This document shows positions 1-5,172 of a stretch of 5,172 nucleotides of DNA, piece by piece. The notes below the pieces were generated by a model. It ran no database searches and was not told the origin of the DNA. It saw only the letters and a list, made by a program, of their open reading frames with translations. How positions within the stretch are numbered: the first letter of the stretch is position 1; the number at the start of each line of letters is the position of its first letter. This DNA is from Alphaproteobacteria bacterium (lineage in GTDB: Bacteria; Pseudomonadota; Alphaproteobacteria; Rhizobiales; Hyphomicrobiaceae). The stretch covers positions 1 to 5,172 of the forward strand of contig JAHZKN010000359.1 of the NCBI GenBank assembly GCA_022600335.1, in the 5' to 3' direction. A program made the position numbers and the translations under genes.

Positions 1-272
1 GGGCGCTGATCCGATTGCCAGTGCCGACTCTCACCGCAGAGCGGCGTGAAGAACTTGTGAAGCTGGCGCACAAGTATGCTGAACAATCGAAAGTCTCGGT
101 GCGCAATGTGCGCAGGGATGGGATGGAATTACTCAAGAAGCTTGAAAAAGACGGCATGAGTAAAGATGAACATCGAGACAAAGCTGTCGTTGTCCAAGAT
201 CTGACAGACAAATACATCAAAGAAATTGATACCGTTCTGCAGACGAAGGAGAAGGAAATTCTCACCGTCTAG
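1..272 (+). CDS. frr: Ribosome recycling factor, C-terminal part (5' end outside window)
   Basis: Ribosome recycling factor acts in the cytoplasm with EF-G to split the post-termination ribosome so that subunits, mRNA and tRNA can be reused. Only the last 89 codons are visible: the reading frame starts at base 3, bases 1-2 belong to a split codon, and the gene ends at a TAG (270-272). The family is about 185 residues, so roughly the N-terminal half is missing upstream. Visible signs are the stretch [14 protein letters not shown], which resembles the junction from domain II back into the helical domain I, then [14 protein letters not shown] (visible residues 26-39) with the conserved arginine-rich VRNVRRD, and the charged C-terminal helix ending KEKEILTV. 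The TTG at 15 lies inside the open frame and is not a start. In relatives frr follows pyrH and precedes uppS, as here. Identity is very secure by family resemblance. Confidence 0.96.
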   Translation, partial: ALIRLPVPTLTAERREELVKLAHKYAEQSKVSVRNVRRDGMELLKKLEKDGMSKDEHRDKAVVVQDLTDKYIKEIDTVLQTKEKEILTV

Positions 273-293
273 CTAGAGCTTTGAATCCGTTGA

Positions 294-315
294 AGCACAG
301 TTGTGTTCGTGTGCT
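294..315 (+). other. Short inverted repeat in the frr-uppS gap
   Basis: AGCACA (294-299) and TGTGCT (310-315) are perfect reverse complements, giving a 6-bp stem with a 10-nt loop, 22 nt after the frr stop. No T tract follows, so it does not look like an intrinsic terminator, and read-through from frr into uppS remains likely. It could be an mRNA processing or stability hairpin, or chance. Confidence 0.3.
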
Positions 316-333
316 GGTGAATCGTGAATGAAA

Positions 334-365
334 TGCAGTGCGTTTAATATGTTTGCAGTGCGCTT
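334..365 (+). repeat. 20-nt-spaced direct repeat TGCAGTGCG upstream of uppS
   Basis: TGCAGTGCG occurs at 334-342 and again at 354-362. Each copy is followed by a T run (TTT at 343-345; CTTTT at 363-367), so the similarity extends past the 9-base core with one extra C in the second copy. The start-to-start spacing of 20 nt is close to two turns of the DNA helix. Between the copies lies TTTAATAT (343-350), where TTTAAT matches five of six bases of a -10 box, but no convincing -35 sits at the right distance. This could be a paired protein-binding site over a weak promoter for uppS, or a small chance duplication. Confidence 0.4.
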
Positions 366-380
366 TTGAAACTCAAGTAT

Positions 381-388
381 GGGAAGGG
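381..388 (+). promoter_or_regulatory. Ribosome-binding site deciding the uppS GTG start
   Basis: GGGAAGGG is purine-rich and resembles a Shine-Dalgarno sequence, with 9 nt between it and the GTG at 398. An in-frame TGA at 389-391 rules out any earlier start in this frame, so this site supports GTG 398 as the true initiator. Confidence 0.7.
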
Positions 389-397
389 TGATCGTTC

Positions 398-1159
398 GTG
401 CCAGCATCGTCTCCGCCAACTGACACAGTGACCGGCGCTGGCCCGCATGTGCCTCAGCACGTGGCCATCATCATGGATGGCAATGGTCGTTGGGCGGACG
501 CCCGTGGCATGAGTCGCGCGCAGGGCCATCGCAGTGGTGTTGAGGCCGTACGCCGCGCGGTACAAGCTGTAATGGAACTTAAGATCCCTATCCTGACAAT
601 TTACAGTTTCTCATCGGAGAACTGGTCGCGACCGCAGTCTGAAATCAACGATCTCATGGGTTTGATGAAGCGGTTCATCCGTCGCGATCTGGCAGATCTG
701 CATAAAAACAATGTGAAAATTGTTGTCATTGGAGAACGCGATGGCGTGGACCCCGACATGATGGGGTTGATCGACGAGGCGTGTGAACTGACCACAAACA
801 ACGATGCGCTTACGCTTGTGATTGCCTTCAACTATGGTGCACGCAGCGAGATTGCGCGCGCTGCCCATAAAATCGCACGTGATGTCTCATCCGGCGATTT
901 AAAAATGGATGACATCACTCCTGAGGCACTTTCCGCGCGTCTTGACACCGGTGGATTGCCTGATCCCGATCTTTTGATCCGCACCAGCGGTGAATTGCGA
1001 CTTTCCAATTTCCTTTTGTGGCAAGCTGCTTATGCTGAATTGGTGTTTTTGGATGTGCTATGGCCAGATTTCTCAAAAGAGCATCTTGAGGACGCTATCG
1101 TTCAGTATAACGCACGCGATCGCCGCTACGGTGGATTGTCAAAAAGATCTGCCAGTTAG
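398..1159 (+). CDS. uppS: Undecaprenyl diphosphate synthase (cis-prenyltransferase)
   Basis: The enzyme condenses eight isopentenyl diphosphates onto farnesyl diphosphate in cis configuration to give C55 undecaprenyl diphosphate, the lipid carrier for peptidoglycan and other surface polymers; it acts at the cytoplasmic face of the membrane. The 253-residue product matches the length of the E. coli enzyme. Motifs seen: HVAIIMDGNGRWAD (21-34) with catalytic Asp27; GH at 43-44; YSFSSENWSRP (69-79); and RTSGELRLSNFLLW (195-208) with diphosphate-binding Arg195 and Arg201, followed by WQAAYAEL with metal-ligand Glu214 and the VLWPDF block. These residues fall one position after the E. coli numbering I recall (D26, R194, R200, E213). 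The GTG start at 398 follows an in-frame stop at 389 and a good ribosome-binding site. It is separated from cdsA by only 12 nt, so the two are very probably co-transcribed. Nothing is missing or truncated. Confidence 0.97.
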   Translation: MPASSPPTDTVTGAGPHVPQHVAIIMDGNGRWADARGMSRAQGHRSGVEAVRRAVQAVMELKIPILTIYSFSSENWSRPQSEINDLMGLMKRFIRRDLADLHKNNVKIVVIGERDGVDPDMMGLIDEACELTTNNDALTLVIAFNYGARSEIARAAHKIARDVSSGDLKMDDITPEALSARLDTGGLPDPDLLIRTSGELRLSNFLLWQAAYAELVFLDVLWPDFSKEHLEDAIVQYNARDRRYGGLSKRSAS

Positions 1160-1163
1160 AGGG
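1158..1163 (+). promoter_or_regulatory. cdsA ribosome-binding site overlapping the uppS stop codon
   Basis: AGAGGG begins inside the uppS stop codon (TAG, 1157-1159) and leaves 8 nt before the cdsA GTG at 1172. A ribosome terminating on uppS would cover this site, so translational coupling of uppS and cdsA is a reasonable inference. It also supports GTG 1172 as the cdsA start. Confidence 0.7.
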
Positions 1164-1171
1164 TTTGGCCT

Positions 1172-2029
1172 GTGAGCAATGACGGACAAGAGTTGGACGG
1201 CGATCAAGCTGTTGCTGCGCAATCGAGCGATCTGTCAAAACGGATTGTGTATGGCTTGATCCTTGCCGTCGTAGCACTCGGGTTGCTGTGGGCGGGCGCA
1301 ATTCCATTTGCAATTCTGGTCCTGGCTGTCAGCTTGATCATGAGCTGGGAGTGGAATCGGGTCGTGCGCGGCACCGACCAAGATGTCACGATGCTTGTGC
1401 ATGGGATTGCCGTTACCGGTGCCATTGGTTTAGCAGCAGTGGGCTATGCTGCACTTGGTGGCGCGGTCATAGCAATTGGTGCGATTATCGTTTGTCTTCT
1501 GCAATTTGGTGACCGCCCGGTCCTATCAACCCTTGGCGTCTTGTACACAGGCGTTCCATCTGTCGCGCTGTTGTGGTTGCGTAGCCAAGAACCTTACGGA
1601 TTGCATGCCATTTTGTTTTTGTTTTTGGTGGTCTGGTCAACGGATGTCTTTGCATACGTCGGGGGGCGGTTGATTGGCGGGCCGAAGCTTGCAGCTAGCA
1701 TTTCACCCAAAAAGACATGGGCGGGATTGATCATAGGCGTTTCAGCAGCTGGTGTTGCTGCTGCTTTTTTCGCAGGTTGGATTTCAGCGCCAGTTGCGGC
1801 CCTTGCTGTGCTTGCCATGGTGTTGGCGAGCATCTCTCAGCTTGGCGATCTTGCTGAGTCCGCCCTCAAACGTCAGTTCAAGATCAAGGACTCGAGCCAC
1901 CTTATTCCTGGCCATGGCGGGTTTCTTGATCGTATGGATAGCCTTGCACCGGTTGCCGTTGCAGCGACCCTGTTGGCATTTTTCTTAAACCCAGAACTGC
2001 CGGCGCAAGCGCTGTTATTTCTGCGCTGA
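1172..2029 (+). CDS. cdsA: Phosphatidate cytidylyltransferase (CDP-diacylglycerol synthase)
   Basis: CdsA is an inner-membrane enzyme that joins phosphatidic acid and CTP to form CDP-diacylglycerol and pyrophosphate, the branch-point precursor of phosphatidylethanolamine, phosphatidylglycerol and cardiolipin. The 285-residue protein has a hydrophilic N-terminus of about 23 residues, then a series of hydrophobic segments (roughly 24-42, 44-58, 74-92, 94-110, 144-164, 185-205, 206-222, 258-273). The family signature is complete at residues 230-256: S-A-L-K-R, then K-D at 239-240, P-G-H-G-G (246-250), and D-R-M-D (253-256). Upstream lie DVFAYVGGR (158-166), SPKKTWAG (178-185) and QLGDLAES (223-230), all typical cytidylyltransferase blocks with acidic residues for metal binding. 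The GTG start has a good ribosome-binding site in the uppS stop region. It sits between uppS and dxr as in most alphaproteobacteria. Confidence 0.96.
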   Translation: MSNDGQELDGDQAVAAQSSDLSKRIVYGLILAVVALGLLWAGAIPFAILVLAVSLIMSWEWNRVVRGTDQDVTMLVHGIAVTGAIGLAAVGYAALGGAVIAIGAIIVCLLQFGDRPVLSTLGVLYTGVPSVALLWLRSQEPYGLHAILFLFLVVWSTDVFAYVGGRLIGGPKLAASISPKKTWAGLIIGVSAAGVAAAFFAGWISAPVAALAVLAMVLASISQLGDLAESALKRQFKIKDSSHLIPGHGGFLDRMDSLAPVAVAATLLAFFLNPELPAQALLFLR

Positions 2030-2096
2030 ACAACAAAATGGGCCTCGTCCTGTGGAATGGATCTCAAAGCCGCATGTGGATCAAGGCGTCCAGCGC

Positions 2097-3275
2097 ATGA
2101 CGCCATCTGTCAAGACACTCAGTGTTTTGGGTGCCACTGGATCGATTGGGCGCAATACTCTTGATATTGTAGATCATCATCGCGATGCATTTGAAATCGT
2201 GGCGTTGACAGCACAAAGCAATGTTGCCGAACTTGCTCGTCAAGCGCTGAAATACCGCGCGCGGATGGCGGTGATCGGTGATGAGGCGCTCTATAGCGAA
2301 CTCAAAAGTTTGCTTTCTGGAACCAACACCGTCGTTGCTGCTGGGGAAGATGCGCTCGTCGCGGCTGCGAGCGAAACCGTTGATTGTGTGATGGCGGCAA
2401 TTGTTGGTTCTGCCGGCCTAAAGCCAACATTTGCCGCAGCAAAGCATGCCAAACGCGTGGCGCTAGCAAACAAGGAATGTCTCGTCTGTGCTGGAGAGGC
2501 TTTTATGACCCTCATTGCGTCTGGCACATGTGAGTTGCTGCCTGTCGATAGTGAGCATTCCGGTGTGTTCCAAACCATTGCAGCTGCTGATGAAAGCTCC
2601 ATTGAGCAGATAACCCTGACCGCGTCCGGTGGTCCGTTTCGCAGCTGGTCAAATGAGCAGATGGCGGCGGCGACGGTGGACCAAGCGCTCAATCATCCCA
2701 ATTGGTCAATGGGAGCAAAAGTTACCATCGATAGCGCCACCATGATGAACAAAGGCCTAGAATTGATCGAGGCGTTTCATCTCTTTCCCGTTCGTCACGA
2801 GCAGCTGTCGTGTGTCGTCCACCCCCAGTCTATTGTACATTGCCTGGTTTCATTTACCGATGGCACGACCTTGGCGCAGATGGCGTGCCCTGATATGCGC
2901 ACACCCATTGCCTATGCTTTGGGTTGGCCAAATCGTCTCAAAGCCCCAACCAAGCGCCTAGATCTAACGGATTTATCTGGGCTGACATTTGAGCTTGCCG
3001 ATGAGAATCGGTTTCCAGCGCTCGCGGTGGCGCGGGCTGCATTGGAAAAAGGCGGTGCAGCACCCTGCATTCTGAACGCGGCCAACGAGGTCGCAGTTGC
3101 AGCATTTCTGGATCGCAAAATAGGGTTTACAGACATTGCAGATCTCGTGGGGTGGACATTAGACCGGTGTGAGGCGTTAGGGTTGACGGGGCGGGTATGT
3201 TCACTCAAAGACGTGCTCGATGTTGACCGGGAAGCGCGCATGCTATCTGGTTCGCGGCTCGATGGCGGGCCGTAG
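2097..3275 (+). CDS. dxr: 1-deoxy-D-xylulose 5-phosphate reductoisomerase
   Basis: Dxr (IspC) rearranges and reduces 1-deoxyxylulose 5-phosphate to 2-C-methylerythritol 4-phosphate with NADPH, the committed step of the MEP isoprenoid pathway, in the cytoplasm; it is the target of fosmidomycin. From the ATG at 2097 the protein is 392 residues, close to the usual ~390-400. Motifs: NADPH-binding VLGATGSIG (10-18); ALANKECLVCAGE (122-134); LLPVDSEHS (147-155) with metal ligands Asp151 and Glu153; TASGGPFR (175-182); HPNWSMG (200-206); and ATMMNKGLELIEA (214-226) with metal ligand Glu222; then HPQSIVH and PDMRTPIA. The frame is open back to a GTG at 2052, which would add 15 residues. I prefer ATG 2097 because family members begin a few residues before the first beta strand, but both candidate ribosome-binding sites are weak (AAGG at 2083; GGG at 2040). 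It supplies precursors used by the neighbouring UppS. Confidence 0.95.
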   Translation: MTPSVKTLSVLGATGSIGRNTLDIVDHHRDAFEIVALTAQSNVAELARQALKYRARMAVIGDEALYSELKSLLSGTNTVVAAGEDALVAAASETVDCVMAAIVGSAGLKPTFAAAKHAKRVALANKECLVCAGEAFMTLIASGTCELLPVDSEHSGVFQTIAAADESSIEQITLTASGGPFRSWSNEQMAAATVDQALNHPNWSMGAKVTIDSATMMNKGLELIEAFHLFPVRHEQLSCVVHPQSIVHCLVSFTDGTTLAQMACPDMRTPIAYALGWPNRLKAPTKRLDLTDLSGLTFELADENRFPALAVARAALEKGGAAPCILNAANEVAVAAFLDRKIGFTDIADLVGWTLDRCEALGLTGRVCSLKDVLDVDREARMLSGSRLDGGP

Positions 3276-3306
3276 TTGGACCAATTTTTGCTGTGAATTT
3301 TGAGGC

Positions 3307-3365
3307 TATGACGCCAGGGGCAGGCCTGGAGTGCGTTGGATTGTTCGCTGGGTTATGACAGGGGC
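3307..3365 (+). repeat. Imperfect direct repeat in the dxr-rseP gap
   Basis: TATGACGCCAGGGGC (3307-3321) and TATGACAGGGGC (3354-3365) are identical apart from a 3-nt GCC insertion in the first copy. They lie in the gene-free interval 3276-3417. The first copy also forms the left side of a weak hairpin, CCAGG (3314-3318) with CCTGG (3325-3329), loop 6 nt, with no T tract after it. I see no confident promoter or terminator in this interval. The repeat may be a regulator site or chance. Confidence 0.3.
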
Positions 3366-3399
3366 TTCGCGGCCAGAGACGCACCGATGATGTAGATTT

Positions 3400-3406
3400 G
3401 GAAGGA
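3400..3406 (+). promoter_or_regulatory. Ribosome-binding site that decides the rseP start
   Basis: GGAAGGA is the only strong Shine-Dalgarno-like sequence near the start of rseP. It overlaps the first base of the ATG at 3406, so it cannot serve that codon, but it stands 11 nt before the in-frame ATG at 3418. This favours 3418. Confidence 0.6.
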
Positions 3407-3417
3407 TGACTTGCGCA

Positions 3418-4572
3418 ATGGTAGCCAGTTTAGTGGCCAATATATTGGGGTTTCTGCAAGTTGCAGTACCATTTTTGTTTGTGCTCACAGTCGTGGTCTT
3501 CATTCACGAGCTCGGTCATTTTTTGGTGGCGCGCTGGTGTGGAGTCAAGGTCACGACGTTTTCAATTGGGTTTGGCAAAGAGATCTTTGGCTTCATTGAT
3601 CGCCACGGCACACGTTGGCGGATGGCTTGGATTCCCCTTGGCGGATATGTCAAATTTATGGACGATGACAATGCCGCCAGCAAGCCGTCATCGGACGCCC
3701 TTAAGACCATGACCGAGAAAGAGCGTGCGGGCTCTTTCCATCACAAGCCCCTTTGGCAGCGCGCTGCCGTGGTTGCCGCAGGACCGATTGCCAATTTTTT
3801 ACTAGCAATACTGATTTTTTCGATCTGGTTTCTGGTGCTTGGCGTGCGGACGCTGGAGCCTAAGGTTGACCAGGTGCTTGCCGGAAGTGCAGCAGAGACG
3901 GCAGGGTTTGCATCCGGGGACTTAATTGTCGCGATCGACGGCGAAGCGATCCAGTCCTTTGAGCAGGTTAAGCAGCGCGTGCTCACCAGCGGTGGACGCG
4001 ATATGAAATTTGAGGTTGACCGCAGCCAGCAGCGTCTCTCTCTAACCGTGGTTCCGGAACTCAAGGTGCAAAAGGACATTGGTGGCGATGAGATCAAAAC
4101 CTATCTGATCGGCATCAGACCGGTTGTCGGTGCCGCCGCGACGCGGGTTCACAAACCTGGTGTTTTCGAGTCTGTTGGTCTCGGGTGTGAACGCACCTGG
4201 ATGATCGTTACCACCACGCTCACCTATCTTTCAGATGTGATTATCGGTCGCCAGCCGGCAGATCAGCTCGGTGGTCCAGCCAGAATCGCTGATTTGGCCG
4301 GCAAAGTGGCCAAACAATCGTCAATCGACTTGATATTTTTAACGGCGTTCATTTCCGTTAGCGTAGGCCTGATCAACCTTTTTCCGATCCCGTTATTGGA
4401 CGGTGGTCATTTGATGTTTTATGCGATTGAGGCGTTGCGCCGCAGACCGCTCAGTGAGCGCAGCCAAGAGATCGGATTTCGGATCGGAATGGCGGTTGTC
4501 CTCAGTCTCATGATATTCGCTACTTTCAATGACTTACCGATCATCAAGAGGTGGATCGTAGGGCCCGGCTGA
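3418..4572 (+). CDS. rseP: Site-2 intramembrane zinc metalloprotease RseP/MmpA
   Basis: RseP-type proteases cut substrates within the inner membrane. In E. coli the substrate is the anti-sigma factor RseA; the Caulobacter homologue MmpA processes the polarity factor PodJ. From ATG 3418 the protein has 384 residues. The first membrane segment carries the zinc motif HELGH (30-34, catalytic Glu31). PLGGYVKF (73-80) and AAGPIANFLLA (120-130, second membrane segment) follow. One PDZ domain spans about 149-212 (GSAAETAGFASGDLIVAIDG core). The third membrane segment carries the remaining zinc ligand in NLFPIPLLDGGH (320-331, Asp328). A last hydrophobic segment lies near 355-370. E. coli RseP has about 450 residues and two PDZ domains; this single-PDZ length is usual in alphaproteobacteria. 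An ATG at 3406 would add four residues but leaves no usable ribosome-binding site. All catalytic residues are present. The substrate here is unknown. Confidence 0.95.
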   Translation: MVASLVANILGFLQVAVPFLFVLTVVVFIHELGHFLVARWCGVKVTTFSIGFGKEIFGFIDRHGTRWRMAWIPLGGYVKFMDDDNAASKPSSDALKTMTEKERAGSFHHKPLWQRAAVVAAGPIANFLLAILIFSIWFLVLGVRTLEPKVDQVLAGSAAETAGFASGDLIVAIDGEAIQSFEQVKQRVLTSGGRDMKFEVDRSQQRLSLTVVPELKVQKDIGGDEIKTYLIGIRPVVGAAATRVHKPGVFESVGLGCERTWMIVTTTLTYLSDVIIGRQPADQLGGPARIADLAGKVAKQSSIDLIFLTAFISVSVGLINLFPIPLLDGGHLMFYAIEALRRRPLSERSQEIGFRIGMAVVLSLMIFATFNDLPIIKRWIVGPG

Positions 4573-4715
4573 ATTTGGATTTGGTGACGTAATCTTGCCA
4601 CTTCCAGTTGCGCCTTTGAATCGCTAGAAAGGTTTCATTAAAACAGTGTCCTGGAGTGCTGATTCGCATCGGTGGGGGGTGCGGCCATTCCGGGGGCTGA
4701 CGTTTGAGTTGCGTG
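4573..4715 (+). other. First part of the rseP-bamA intergenic region; no gene seen
   Basis: No coding region is recognisable here. The stretch starts with a tandem ATTTGG hexamer (4573-4584) and contains TTGAAT (4616-4621) followed 16 nt later by TTAAAA (4638-4643), a poor promoter match that I do not call. Two G runs lie at 4674-4679 and 4692-4696. No hairpin with a T tract is present, so there is no visible terminator for rseP, and transcription could continue into bamA. Confidence 0.5.
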
Positions 4716-4768
4716 ACATGAGATTGGGTTTGCCGACAGATCTCATGTGCCTAGAGGGGGGTCGGCAA
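4716..4768 (+). promoter_or_regulatory. Candidate structured leader of bamA: two interlocking inverted repeats
   Basis: Stem 1 is ACATGAGAT (4716-4724) with ATCTCATGT (4740-4748), nine perfect pairs, extendable by a T4725-G4739 wobble in RNA. Stem 2 is TTGCCGAC (4730-4737) with GTCGGCAA (4761-4768), eight perfect pairs. The left arm of stem 2 lies in the loop of stem 1, and the right arm of stem 1 lies in the loop of stem 2, with no shared bases. That is the order of an H-type pseudoknot: about 5 nt crossing stem 2, 2 nt at the junction, 12 nt crossing stem 1. The structure ends 7 nt before the bamA ribosome-binding site, so it could control bamA translation; alternatively the dyads could be overlapping operators in DNA. 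No T tract follows, so it is not a standard terminator. I do not recognise a named riboswitch or thermometer family. Confidence 0.45.
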
Positions 4769-4775
4769 TAATAAC

Positions 4776-4788
4776 GAGGGTATAACCC
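4776..4788 (+). promoter_or_regulatory. bamA ribosome-binding site inside a mini-hairpin
   Basis: GAGGG (4776-4780) lies 11 nt before the ATG at 4792 and is the best ribosome-binding site. Its G bases also form GGGT (4778-4781), which can pair with ACCC (4785-4788) around a 3-nt ATA loop, so the site might be partly masked. The stem is only 4 bp, and the effect is speculative. Confidence 0.45.
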
Positions 4789-4791
4789 CGA

Positions 4792-5172
4792 ATGCTGCAG
4801 CATTTGCTCCAGTCGCCGGGGGGCTGGCGTCTATATTTGCTTCTCGGTCTTGGGATTCCAGCGACTGGCATAATTGCCGAGGTCGCTGTTTTTGCGTCGG
4901 CTGCGCACGCCCAAAGTGTCATCCGTCAAATCGCTGTAGAAGGTAACCGGCGTGTCGAGCCGGAGACCGTGCGCTCGTATCTTCGTTTTTCAGTTGGTGA
5001 CGCCTACAACGCTGGCAAAGTCGACGCGTCGTTGCGCGCGTTGTTCGCAACCGGCCTGTTTGCCGACGTTCAGATCTATCAAGAAGGCTCAACAGCGGTT
5101 ATCGCCGTCGTCGAAAACCCGGTCATCAATCAAGTTGCTTTTGAAGGCAACAGCGAAGTTGACAGTGACACC
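4792..5172 (+). CDS. bamA: Outer membrane protein assembly factor BamA, N-terminal part (3' end outside window)
   Basis: BamA is the core of the outer-membrane insertase that folds beta-barrel proteins; it has periplasmic POTRA domains and a 16-strand barrel. The first 127 codons are visible and remain open at the window edge. The start ATG follows an in-frame TAA at 4783-4785. Residues 1-40 form a long signal peptide: a short basic region to Arg13, a hydrophobic core from about Tyr15, and a likely signal peptidase I site after ASAAHA (35-40), although Glu30 interrupts the hydrophobic stretch. POTRA1 follows, from VIRQIAVEGNRRVEPETV (43-60) through LFATGLFADVQI (84-95) to VVENPVI (106-112). 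POTRA2 begins at QVAFEGNSEV (114-123). The barrel and most POTRA domains lie beyond the window. The position directly after rseP is standard for alphaproteobacteria, where lpxD and fabZ usually come next. The Omp85 relative TamA is less likely given this context. Confidence 0.95.
   Translation, partial: MLQHLLQSPGGWRLYLLLGLGIPATGIIAEVAVFASAAHAQSVIRQIAVEGNRRVEPETVRSYLRFSVGDAYNAGKVDASLRALFATGLFADVQIYQEGSTAVIAVVENPVINQVAFEGNSEVDSDT

Noticed and set aside
15..17. TTG as a start codon for a small 85-residue protein
   Set aside because: The frame continues upstream to the window edge with residues (ALIR) matching ribosome recycling factor, so this TTG is an internal leucine codon.
2291..2692. 133-codon open frame on the - strand within dxr
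   Set aside because: It lies wholly antisense to a well-conserved dxr segment containing metal-ligand and substrate motifs, its translation is rich in Ala/Ser as expected for a shadow frame, and it shows no recognisable domain.
2912..3241. 109-codon open frame on the - strand within the 3' part of dxr
   Set aside because: Low-complexity Ser/Arg/Ala shadow of the coding strand with no domain and no separate ribosome-binding context.
3314..3329. CCAGG/CCTGG hairpin considered as a terminator after dxr
   Set aside because: Only five pairs and no following T tract; too weak to call.
3741..4097. 118-codon open frame on the - strand within rseP
   Set aside because: Antisense to the second membrane segment and PDZ domain of rseP; Ser/Thr-rich shadow composition and no known motif.
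4616..4643. Possible promoter for bamA: TTGAAT, 16-nt spacer, TTAAAA
   Set aside because: The -10 element matches only half of the consensus and alphaproteobacterial promoters are hard to call by eye; without a mapped start I would not annotate it.
4716..4748. Hairpin considered as an intrinsic terminator of rseP
   Set aside because: The 9-bp stem is AT-rich and is followed by a G-rich stretch, not a T tract, so it lacks the features of an intrinsic terminator.
4674..4823. Four runs of five or six G bases (4674-4679, 4692-4696, 4756-4761, 4818-4823), considered as a G-quadruplex
   Set aside because: The intervals between runs are 12 to 60 nt, far longer than normal quadruplex loops, and a similar G run occurs inside cdsA near 1660, so the runs are not special to this region.

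Overview
This window is a stretch of the conserved ribosome-recycling and envelope-biogenesis cluster of an alphaproteobacterium. Everything recognisable lies on the + strand in the order frr (3' end only) - uppS - cdsA - dxr - rseP - bamA (5' end only). The gene order, the short RseP with room for one PDZ domain, and the POTRA sequence of BamA all point to Alphaproteobacteria. Base composition is moderate, and GTG starts are used for uppS and cdsA. I cannot resolve the order or genus from sequence alone. No mobile element, RNA gene, CRISPR array or sign of recent transfer is visible.

Layout: 1-272 is the C-terminal half of ribosome recycling factor. A gap of about 125 nt follows, with a small hairpin and a 20-nt-spaced direct repeat. 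Then come uppS (398-1159) and cdsA (1172-2029), separated by only 12 nt, with the cdsA ribosome-binding site touching the uppS stop. dxr (2097-3275, or from a GTG at 2052) is followed by a gap of about 140 nt holding an imperfect direct repeat. rseP (3418-4572, or from 3406) is followed by the longest gene-free stretch, 219 nt. bamA opens at 4792 and runs off the window, showing a signal peptide, POTRA1 and the start of POTRA2.

Functionally, Dxr commits carbon to the MEP isoprenoid pathway and UppS extends the isoprenoid product to undecaprenyl diphosphate, the lipid carrier for peptidoglycan and surface glycans. CdsA makes CDP-diacylglycerol for all phospholipids. RseP is the inner-membrane site-2 protease of envelope signalling, and BamA is the outer-membrane protein insertase. 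The cluster therefore couples translation to membrane and cell-wall growth.

The genes themselves look ordinary and intact. The most unusual signal is non-coding: two perfect inverted repeats (9 bp and 8 bp) interlock between rseP and bamA in the geometry of an H-type pseudoknot, immediately upstream of the bamA ribosome-binding site. It is a candidate cis-regulatory RNA or a double operator, unproven from one sequence.
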